DNA from: Paraburkholderia phenazinium
Lineage (GTDB): Bacteria; Pseudomonadota; Gammaproteobacteria; Burkholderiales; Burkholderiaceae
Reading direction: 5' to 3'
NCBI RefSeq assembly: GCF_900141745.1
Contig: NZ_FSRM01000002.1
Coordinates: 2,480,001-2,544,000, forward strand
DNA length: 64,000 bases
Position numbers and translations under genes: made by a program. Below, piece by piece: positions 36,956-44,323 of this stretch (position 1 is its first letter; every line of letters starts with the position of its first letter). The notes below the pieces were generated by a model. It saw only the letters and a list, made by a program, of their open reading frames with translations. It was not told where the DNA came from and made no database searches.

Positions 36956-38134
36956 ATGAAGAGACGAAGTAAATTAATTGCGATCTGCCTGGCGCTTACG
37001 CTCAGCGCCTGTTCGAACAAGGATAATCCGATGCCCACGCAAGCCGAATGGAGCGCCGTGCGCGCGAAACTGGCCTTCACCTGCGTCCACGAGGCGGACC
37101 ACCTGCCACCGCTCGATCCGCAGGCCGATACGCTGTTCAAATATGCGCTGTTCCTCGAAAAGAAACCGGGTCCGAAAGACTTCGACGCCGCAGCGCGCTA
37201 CTACCGGATCGCCGCCGCGTATGGTCACTACAAGGCCAACCACAACCTGCAACTGCTGGTCTCCACCGGACAGGCATCGTCTCCCCACGCGGCCACGGAA
37301 ACGGTTGACCTGGCCGAACAGTTGATCGCTGCGGGCATCCCTGGCGGCTACTACGACATGGGCCACTACCTTGAACTCGGTTACGGCGTGAAGCAGGACG
37401 AGAGGAAGGCGCGGATTTATTTCCGCAAGGCTGCGGACCTGGGAAGTCCGGAAGGGCAGTATTACGTGGGTGATTTACTTTCGGGTAAAGATCGCGCTCC
37501 AGACATTTCGCGGCAGATGATGGAGTGCGCAACTGACCAGGGATACGGAAAGGCAGCTAGTTATCTCGCTGTAGACCTGATGACAGATAAGCAATACTCA
37601 CAAGCTGTCCTGGCGTTTCAAAAGGGTGTGGCCGCGGGTGATGCGGCATCTGCCTTCGCTTTGCAATATGGGCTCGATTCGGACCCGTCGGACAAACTCT
37701 ATTACATTGGACTATCCAAGGATTCTGAACGCACGCGTCGGTACGGCTTGATCTGGAATTTTCTTGATGCTCACCAAGGCCTGAATCCGAAGGTCCCGGA
37801 CATCGATCAGATTGTGCCGCTGCCTCCCGCGCAGCTACCGGAGTGGGATGGCACGTTCCAGTGGCAGAAGGAGCAGGACGCCGCGAACCCACCGCAGAGA
37901 CCCGAGGAGAAGCTTGTTGAACGTCTTGCGCGTGATAAGAACCTTGACCCGGCGACAGGGCTTCCTCTGGCTCCCGCCAAAAGCGCGAAGGATGAGCGCG
38001 CGCCTTTGGGTACTGTCGCGCGCACGAGTGAACTGCCGCCTGAGAGGAATCCTGAGAACCGGCGCGACAGCCCTATTTTTCTTTTCTCCCGTACTACTGG
38101 GGGCAACGGTATTGCTCAAGGAGGAATTGTTTGA
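36956..38134 (+). CDS. Sel1-repeat lipoprotein, Tli5-like immunity paralog, copy 3, altered C-terminus
   Basis: Third paralog, 392 residues. Signal peptide with LSAC (Cys19). Residues up to about 330 match the others, with a central block closer to copy 1 (GLSKDSERTRRYGLIWNFLDAHQG) and an upstream block identical to copy 2. After the LDPATGLPLAP segment it diverges: instead of the CPQDGVW...GEIMPRL domain it ends in about 40 unrelated residues (SELPPERNPENRRDSPIFLF...). The ending may be a frameshift or recombination product. Whether it still acts as immunity protein is uncertain. Confidence 0.75.
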   Translation: MKRRSKLIAICLALTLSACSNKDNPMPTQAEWSAVRAKLAFTCVHEADHLPPLDPQADTLFKYALFLEKKPGPKDFDAAARYYRIAAAYGHYKANHNLQLLVSTGQASSPHAATETVDLAEQLIAAGIPGGYYDMGHYLELGYGVKQDERKARIYFRKAADLGSPEGQYYVGDLLSGKDRAPDISRQMMECATDQGYGKAASYLAVDLMTDKQYSQAVLAFQKGVAAGDAASAFALQYGLDSDPSDKLYYIGLSKDSERTRRYGLIWNFLDAHQGLNPKVPDIDQIVPLPPAQLPEWDGTFQWQKEQDAANPPQRPEEKLVERLARDKNLDPATGLPLAPAKSAKDERAPLGTVARTSELPPERNPENRRDSPIFLFSRTTGGNGIAQGGIV

Positions 38135-38333
38135 TGAGCATACCGACCAGGTGAAAGAAGTCACGCACTCTCCGCTAACTGTAGCTGGCGCAACGTTTCC
38201 GGCCGGTACCCCCGCTTGGTATGAGCAGGCCGGTGGCGTGTCCGACCGGCATCTGCTATCCGGCCGGCACATGCGACGTACGTCACGGGAAATCCATATC
38301 CGCCCCGTCACCCCTCGCCACTTCATCTGCTAG
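38040..38333 (+). other. Unrecognised open frame after the immunity array
   Basis: Open frame without a normal start codon (first plausible codon CTG at 38040). It would give about 97 residues, with an N-terminal hydrophobic helix (TGATALFFFSPVLLGATVLL) and a soluble part (PLTVAGATFPAGTPAWYEQA). The amino-acid pattern looks more like a real protein than a random frame. It overlaps the end of copy 3 in another frame and the stop of bcsC on the other strand. Likely a truncated remnant of a gene cut by the recombination that ended the array. Confidence 0.3.
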
Positions 38334-41300
38334 TTAGACAACGAAACATAAGGCGAAGTCAAAGGCGTCGGCGGGAACGGCTGCAAACCATTCTGCTTCG
38401 TAAAGCTATATCGCACATACACGGCGGCCAGCCATTCACGATATTGATAAGCATTGCCGAGCGAAGCAGTCGCGCCCACCGCCAGTTGCGGCCCAAGCTG
38501 ATACTCGCCGACTGCGCTAAATGAGTACGCGACTCCCGTCTTGCTCTGACCGGGGTAGATCGCGCCGCTGTCGAGCGTGGTCGTGGTGACGCTGTCCATG
38601 TTCGTCGCGGCCTCGCTCTGCAATGTCGAGTCCGTCGGGAAATACGGCGAAGAATTGAGGCGATAGTGCTGTACGCCGATCGATCCCTTGAGGTCGTAAG
38701 TGAATTGACCGTTGCGACCCATGTACTCGATAGGCAGGTTCAGGATGACGTACTGCTGCGGACTAAAGTAGCCACCTTGGCCATACGTGAAGTAGGACAG
38801 ATTCTTGTCGTAGTGCATGAGCGTCGTGTTGACGCCGACAGTGAAGGTTTGATCGGCGTCTTTATAGACGCGCGTATAAACCCCGCCGCCGCCTTTAACC
38901 GCAAAGTTATCTTCCACGTTGCGGCCGGTGTAATACTGGCCCGAGCCGTTCACGTACAGACCGCTCGTGCCGTCGTCCCAGGCGATGCTCGCGAGACCAC
39001 CGTTCGACGTTACGCCACCCCACTCGAGGTTTTGCCCCGAGTCCTTTGCACCTGCGTACGAGAGCAAGCTGTCCGTGACTGCGCGCCTGGCGACGGCAAG
39101 TGTGTACGACACCTTGTCGGTCACGCTGCCGTCGTACTCGGCGCCACCGACGATGTTCTCAATCGGAAAGCCGATCGGTGTCGTGCCGACGTCGGCCTTG
39201 AAACTCCGGGCTTCATAGCCAATTGATAAACCCACGCCGCTTGCATTTTGCGAACCGAACTGATTGGTTGCATCGACCACTTCGGTCGAGCTTGTCGTTT
39301 TGCCAGGCAGATAGGGCGCGAGCCCCGATCCAAACCGTGCGATCGTCGAGAGCTGGTTGCTCGCAGTGCCCGCGTCGAGGGTCACCGGCGTGGCTGTCAC
39401 AACGATGTGGCCGTTGCCGGCCTGGATGCGCCCCTGGATCGGCGCTTCGATATCGGTCAACTGGGACAGACCGTCTTCGCCTGACCGGTTGCGAAATACG
39501 ACGCCGCCGGAAACCGTACTCGTCTGCTCTCGATTGACCTGCGCCAGTTCCTCGGCAACACCAAGTGTCTGCGAATTGGCAGCATTGACCGGCGACGGCG
39601 CATAGCTGCCGCCGCTAGCCGGCGCAGCTTGCGCAGCGGGAGCCTGCGGATAATACGGCTGCGCATAACCCGCCGGCGGTTGCGGAATATACGGCTGCTG
39701 CTGCGCGTAGGCTCCCTGATTCGCATAGGGCTGCTGAGGATACGCCGGTTGCCCATACCCCTGCTGCGGATACGGCTGCGGCGCATACCCTTGCTGTTGT
39801 TGCGGGTAAGGCTGCGTATATCCCTGCTGTTGCGGATACGGTTGCTGACCGTAATACGGCTGCTGCCCATAACCCTGTTGCTGACCATACGGCGCTTGCG
39901 CGTACGCCTGTCCCGCGCCGTTCGCCTTGTGCGTGGTGGCCTGATTGCGGGCCGTCTTCTGCTTCTTGCTAGCCTTGCTCTGATTCGCAGGAAGCGGCGC
40001 ATAGCCGCCCTGAGTCTGCTGTGCCGCTGCATTGGCCTGCGCCTCGCGTGCCGCAGGCGACATCGGCCACGGCGTCGACACGTAGGGCGCAGGCGCCCCA
40101 TACGGCGTCGCAGCTTGCGCAGGATAAGGCGCGTTATACGGCAGCGGCGCCTGTTGCATCGGCGCCTGTCCCTGTCCCGGATACGGTTGCAAGGGCATAG
40201 CGCCGGGTGCGCCCGCCTGGGACGAACCGGAGTCATCGGGACCGTAGTCGCCCGCTGCGTTACTCGAACTCGGCGCACTGGAAGGCGCGCCATAAGGCGT
40301 CGTGTACGGGACCACAGGCGCGACAGGCGCCGTGGGCGCCACATAGGGCGCTACGTACGGTGCGGGCTGTGAAGGCGGCGGATAGGTCGGCACGGTCTGC
40401 GTCTGATAGGAAGACTGCGAATACGGGGACGCGCTGGGCGCGGCATACGCCGGTGCCCGTGCGCCGACGTTGAAGCCAGCGCCTGCGCTGGATGTACCAC
40501 TCGAGCCGGCGGCATCGGCCGGCACATCGACGGCGGTTTTTCCTTCGAACGGATTGGTGCCGGGCAGCGGCGTCGCGCCGATCCGGCGCATGGCCACTTC
40601 CCAGCCGCGTGGCACATTGCTCGCCGAGCCGGCGCGCGGCGCGGCCAAACCCACGGGTGTGTTGGCCGCGACCAGCGAGCGTTGCAGATACGTGGCCGCA
40701 AGCGTCAGCTTGCCCTCGGCGCGATACATGCGGCCAACGGCTGCCAGCACGCCGGGGTCGTCCGGCGCAGCATTCAGTGCCTGGGTGGCAAGCGCCTCTG
40801 CATAACGGAAATCCTTCGCGCCTGTAGCGGCAGGGATGGCCGCCAGCATCAGGCTCAGATCATCGGGGCGGCGCGTAAGTGCTACGCGGTAACTGGCGAG
40901 CGCATTGCGGTCATCGCCCGCCGACCCATAAAGGCGTCCAAGCGCAGCCTGCAGATCCGGATTGTCAGGCATCGCCGCGAGCCACGGCGCGATCACGTCG
41001 TAAGCGCTTGCGAGGTCGCCACGCTGCCGAACGGCATCGCATTGCCGTACGACGATCGTCAGATTCAGGTTGCCGAAATCGGTGCGTTGTTGCGGCGTCA
41101 ACTGCATCCCGGCGAGCTGGCGCATCACCGTGCCCAGTTCGGCATCCTGATGAGTCGCGAGCAGGATGCCGGCGTATTGCAACAGCAGATCCGTATTGCC
41201 GGGCGCGGCGCTCATGGCGCTGCGCACGAGCCACAGTGCGCGGTTCGAATCGCCTGCCTGTTGATAGGCCGACGCCACCACGCCGATCAGCTCCGGATTG

Positions 41301-43144
41301 CCGGCTGCCACGGGTTCCGCGGCGGCGAGTGTCGCGAAGGCCTGCTGGGTCTGGCCGTGCTTCGCCATCTGGATCGCGAGGCTCGCCTGTTGATGTACCC
41401 ACAGGCGGTGCTGCAACGTCGCCATGGCGTCGGTGCGCTGGGCTGGCGGAATCCGGTCCAGTTGCGAGAGGCCGGTTGACCAGTCCTCGGTTTCCGCCGA
41501 CAGCAACGCACTCGCATAGAGCGCATCGGTCATGTCGGGATGAGCCGCCAGAAGTCCGTCCATCATGCTGCGCGCGTTGCCGATCGCGCCCTGGCGCACG
41601 TAAATGCGCGCGAGGTCGAGGCGCATCCACGGATCGTCAGGATTGCTGAGCAGCGCGTCTTCGAACAGGCTGCGTGCCGCGCCCAGATCGCCACGCGCTT
41701 CGGCGGCACGCGCCTGAGCGGCCTGCGCTTCGCCGCGCAGCCGATCGATACCGCCTGCTTTCGACTGCTGTTCGGCATTGAGCTGATTGGCAAACTGCAG
41801 CGCTTCGTCGCCGCGTCCCTGCGCAGCAAGTGCGCCGACGAGGCCGCGAATCGCGTCGGGGTTGTCCGCCTGGCGACGCAACGCCATCCGGTATGCCTGT
41901 TCCGCACCGGCCGGATCGCCGTTGTTCAGCAGCATTTCGCCGAGCAGCACCTGCGCGGTGACATCGGACGGGTTGATCGCAATGGCGCGCTCGAATAGCG
42001 ACTTGGCCTTGGCGAATTCCCCGTTGCTGCGTGCGCCGATCGCGTCGCTGGTATAGGTCCAGTAGGTCGCGCTCAGCAACGCGTCTTTCCAGCGTGCCGG
42101 GTTGCCGCTGCGCGAGGCCCGCTCCAGGTCGTCGCGCGCTTCGGAGAAGTGTTCCTGCTTGAGTGCGGCGATACCCATGCCGCCGAGCGCGTCGCTATCG
42201 TTCGGACTACTCGCCAGCACTGAAGAGAATTTGGCGCGCGCCGTGGCAAGGTCGCTGCGGTCGAGCGCAGCGAAGCCTTCGGCGATCGTGCGGCCGCGTG
42301 CATCGACGGCAGCGTTCTGCTGGGCGCGTTCGCGCGCCGCGCTGTCCTGTTGCACCATCGAATCGAAGCGCGCCTTGACTGCGGCATCATCGGGTGCAAG
42401 TTGCAGGTAGCTCTGATAGAGCGGGGCGTCGGGGGCGCGTGCATCGAGCCATAGCAACGCTTGCCGCCAGCTCTTGCGTGCGGCCGGGCCCACCGTGTTG
42501 TCACCGGAGAGCTTCTCGAGCTGGCCGATACCTTCCCGACGCGTGACGTCGCGATACGTCAGATGCTGGGCGTATGCGAGCGCGTAGCGCGGATCGTCCG
42601 GATTCTGTTGCGCGAGCTGCTGCAGTCCGCGGCGTGCCTGGTCCCAGCCTTGCGGCGTGGCCGCGAGTGCCTGGTAGTACTCGAGCTGCAGCTCGGGCGT
42701 AGCGGGTTTGCCTTGCAACGCGCGCTGATATTCCTGCACGGCGCTCGCCGCCTGGCCGCTTTGTTGCAGGCGCCGGGCGTCGTTGACGGTCTGGTCGCGC
42801 ACGCTGCTTTCGCCAAGGCGCCGGCCGAGATCGTCGATGGTCGGATAGTTCGGCGCGACTGCCCGCAGGCGCGCCAGATATTGCTGCGCGCCGCTGCCGT
42901 CCTTGCGGTCGGCGAGCACCATGCCCATGCCGAACAGGGCGTCGGGCTGCTTGGGATCGATGCGCAGCACTTTCTGCCACGCCTGCTCGGCGAGGTCGCC
43001 GCGGTGGTGCGCTTGCCAGTACTTGCCCTGATCGATCAGCACGTTGAGCGGATCAGACGAAGCCTGGGCAAAAGCGGTGGTGGGCAACGTCGCCGCAGCG
43101 ACGCTAGCGAGGCTCAGCGCCAGCGCGAGGGCGCTCAATCGCAT
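38330..43144 (-). CDS. bcsC: Cellulose synthase outer-membrane channel BcsC
   Basis: Exports cellulose through periplasm and outer membrane. The start is the ATG at 43144, after GGAGAAACGC and overlapping the bcsZ end by 10 nt; the frame runs on upstream to 43660 but that part is bcsZ antisense-frame noise. About 1,604 residues, far longer than E. coli BcsC (about 1,157). Signal peptide ending AFAQ, then some 18-20 TPR repeats (about 30-870), a Pro/Tyr/Gln/Ala-rich linker (about 880-1180), a helical LGVAEELAQVNREQTSTVSG segment, and the C-terminal BCSC beta-barrel (about 1225-1604) ending in VRYSFTKQNGLQPF and PYVSLSN. Last gene of the operon. Confidence 0.95.
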   Translation of the reverse strand: MRLSALALALSLASVAAATLPTTAFAQASSDPLNVLIDQGKYWQAHHRGDLAEQAWQKVLRIDPKQPDALFGMGMVLADRKDGSGAQQYLARLRAVAPNYPTIDDLGRRLGESSVRDQTVNDARRLQQSGQAASAVQEYQRALQGKPATPELQLEYYQALAATPQGWDQARRGLQQLAQQNPDDPRYALAYAQHLTYRDVTRREGIGQLEKLSGDNTVGPAARKSWRQALLWLDARAPDAPLYQSYLQLAPDDAAVKARFDSMVQQDSAARERAQQNAAVDARGRTIAEGFAALDRSDLATARAKFSSVLASSPNDSDALGGMGIAALKQEHFSEARDDLERASRSGNPARWKDALLSATYWTYTSDAIGARSNGEFAKAKSLFERAIAINPSDVTAQVLLGEMLLNNGDPAGAEQAYRMALRRQADNPDAIRGLVGALAAQGRGDEALQFANQLNAEQQSKAGGIDRLRGEAQAAQARAAEARGDLGAARSLFEDALLSNPDDPWMRLDLARIYVRQGAIGNARSMMDGLLAAHPDMTDALYASALLSAETEDWSTGLSQLDRIPPAQRTDAMATLQHRLWVHQQASLAIQMAKHGQTQQAFATLAAAEPVAAGNPELIGVVASAYQQAGDSNRALWLVRSAMSAAPGNTDLLLQYAGILLATHQDAELGTVMRQLAGMQLTPQQRTDFGNLNLTIVVRQCDAVRQRGDLASAYDVIAPWLAAMPDNPDLQAALGRLYGSAGDDRNALASYRVALTRRPDDLSLMLAAIPAATGAKDFRYAEALATQALNAAPDDPGVLAAVGRMYRAEGKLTLAATYLQRSLVAANTPVGLAAPRAGSASNVPRGWEVAMRRIGATPLPGTNPFEGKTAVDVPADAAGSSGTSSAGAGFNVGARAPAYAAPSASPYSQSSYQTQTVPTYPPPSQPAPYVAPYVAPTAPVAPVVPYTTPYGAPSSAPSSSNAAGDYGPDDSGSSQAGAPGAMPLQPYPGQGQAPMQQAPLPYNAPYPAQAATPYGAPAPYVSTPWPMSPAAREAQANAAAQQTQGGYAPLPANQSKASKKQKTARNQATTHKANGAGQAYAQAPYGQQQGYGQQPYYGQQPYPQQQGYTQPYPQQQQGYAPQPYPQQGYGQPAYPQQPYANQGAYAQQQPYIPQPPAGYAQPYYPQAPAAQAAPASGGSYAPSPVNAANSQTLGVAEELAQVNREQTSTVSGGVVFRNRSGEDGLSQLTDIEAPIQGRIQAGNGHIVVTATPVTLDAGTASNQLSTIARFGSGLAPYLPGKTTSSTEVVDATNQFGSQNASGVGLSIGYEARSFKADVGTTPIGFPIENIVGGAEYDGSVTDKVSYTLAVARRAVTDSLLSYAGAKDSGQNLEWGGVTSNGGLASIAWDDGTSGLYVNGSGQYYTGRNVEDNFAVKGGGGVYTRVYKDADQTFTVGVNTTLMHYDKNLSYFTYGQGGYFSPQQYVILNLPIEYMGRNGQFTYDLKGSIGVQHYRLNSSPYFPTDSTLQSEAATNMDSVTTTTLDSGAIYPGQSKTGVAYSFSAVGEYQLGPQLAVGATASLGNAYQYREWLAAVYVRYSFTKQNGLQPFPPTPLTSPYVSLSN
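39600..40480 (-). repeat. Low-complexity Pro/Tyr/Gln-rich coding repeats in bcsC
   Basis: Within BcsC, about residues 888-1181 form a region of loosely repeated units such as YGQQ, PYPQQ, QQGYGQ and PYAP, with no folded-domain pattern. The DNA shows repeated tracts of the CTGCTGCGGATA kind between about 39640 and 39910. Such repeats can change length by slippage. They join the TPR superhelix to the outer-membrane barrel. Confidence 0.8.
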
Positions 43145-44322
43145 GCGTTTCTCCAACTCGGCACGAGGCGGCCGGCATCGTCGAAGCGATAGCGGCCATC
43201 GATGAATCCGGTGCCGAACAAGCCCAGCACACGATCGTAATAGACTGGTTCGTGACCTGCGACGGGGTTGTCGAGCGCAGCCAGGTGGGTGCGCGCGAGT
43301 CCGAGGCCGCGCTCGTCGCCGAGCGCCTTGAAGTAAGGCGCAAGTGCGCCCCAATAGCTCAGCGGTCCTTCGCCGCTGACGCTGCCGGTGGTCGCCGCGA
43401 CCTTCTCGGGCGGGAAGCCCACCTGGGCGACCTGATTGCGCATGCCGCCGAGGGCGGCGAGCCAGGGCTTGGCGAGCGGATCGGCAGAAGCCGTCATGCC
43501 GGCCCAGAGATACACGCGGATCGCGTCGTAGCTGCCGGTGTCGCCGTTCTTCGGATCGACCACGAACTGGCCGGCGCGCCATGCCGCCCAGTCGGGCACG
43601 AAACCTTGTGGCGACGTTGTTTTGACGAGCTGGTACGCGGCATCGGCGAGTTTGTTCCACGGGCCGCCCGGCTGCGCCTTGGCGAGCGCACGCAGCACGG
43701 GCAACGGCAGGTAGCTGGGATTCAGGCGCGTCACGCCGCCGGCCTGGAAGCCCTGCGGGCCGGGCAGCAACATGGGGCCGAGGCCAGGCAGGCTGGTTAC
43801 TTCCTTGCTCACGATCTGCGCGGCGAGTGCTTCACCGAGTTTCGTATAGTCCGTGTCGCGCCACAAACGGCCCGCTTGCAGCAGATCGTAGGCGATCCAC
43901 AGATCGGAGTCCGAAGCAGAATTCGGATCGAGCACGCCGAACGAGCCATCCGGCTTCCTGCCCCATTGCCATGCAGGCAGACGCAGGTTCTGCGCGTCGA
44001 ACTGGTTGCCGGCGAGGTTGGTGCGAGTCCAGTCGAGCAGCCGGTCGAAGGTGGCGCGATCGTTCGCGACCAGCGCGAAGAACATGCCGTACGACTGGCC
44101 TTCGGAGGTGGTTTGCTGGGTCGGCGTCGAATAGTCGATCACGCGCCCATCGGCCTGCACGAAGTGCTCGACGAAGGTGCGATACGCTGGCCAGTCGCAC
44201 TGCGCGGAAGTCGAAGCCGGGGCCGTAGCCGCGGCGGCCGCGGTCGGGATGGCCGCTGACGTCATGGACGCAACGAGACCGAATGCAAGTGCCAAGGGCG
44301 CCGTGTTGAGTTTGACCGCCAT
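43135..44322 (-). CDS. bcsZ: Periplasmic cellulase BcsZ (glycoside hydrolase family 8)
   Basis: Endo-1,4-beta-glucanase that trims cellulose chains during export. 395 residues with a signal peptide (first about 33 residues, Ala-rich). The GH8 catalytic parts are intact: the acid Glu in TTSEGQSYGMFFALVAND, the RLPAWQWGRKPDGSFGVLDPN loop, the SASDSDLWIAYDLLQAGRLW helix and the base Asp in GSYDAIRVYLWAGM. AAGGA precedes the ATG, which lies one base after the bcsB stop; its end overlaps the bcsC start. So translation of B, Z and C is coupled. Confidence 0.95.
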   Translation of the reverse strand: MAVKLNTAPLALAFGLVASMTSAAIPTAAAAATAPASTSAQCDWPAYRTFVEHFVQADGRVIDYSTPTQQTTSEGQSYGMFFALVANDRATFDRLLDWTRTNLAGNQFDAQNLRLPAWQWGRKPDGSFGVLDPNSASDSDLWIAYDLLQAGRLWRDTDYTKLGEALAAQIVSKEVTSLPGLGPMLLPGPQGFQAGGVTRLNPSYLPLPVLRALAKAQPGGPWNKLADAAYQLVKTTSPQGFVPDWAAWRAGQFVVDPKNGDTGSYDAIRVYLWAGMTASADPLAKPWLAALGGMRNQVAQVGFPPEKVAATTGSVSGEGPLSYWGALAPYFKALGDERGLGLARTHLAALDNPVAGHEPVYYDRVLGLFGTGFIDGRYRFDDAGRLVPSWRNACD

Positions 44323-44323
44323 A

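Larger units (their letters stand above)
33549..38030 (+). repeat. 1,564-bp tandem triplication (phospholipase tail + immunity gene)
   Basis: The unit begins at the GGTTC of the effector's GSAN segment and ends in the spacer after the immunity gene. Boundaries: 33549-35112, 35113-36676, and 36677 to about 38030. The starts of the three immunity genes (33828, 35392, 36956) are spaced by exactly 1,564 bp, so units 1 and 2 have no net indel. Unit 3 loses similarity at about 38020, inside the immunity gene's C-terminal part. Identity is very uneven along the unit, with near-identical and diverged blocks. Confidence 0.93.

Noticed and set aside
33549..38030. Insertion sequence or transposon as cause of the array
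   Set aside because: No transposase, terminal inverted repeats or target-site duplications are seen at the unit borders; tandem duplication explains the exact period.
39600..40480. CRISPR-like or satellite array
   Set aside because: The repeats are imperfect, lie within the bcsC reading frame, and have no unique spacers of constant length.
43145..43660. 172-codon N-terminal extension of the bcsC frame
   Set aside because: It overlaps bcsZ on the same strand in another frame, is Arg-rich noise, and a signal peptide with a ribosome site begins at 43144.
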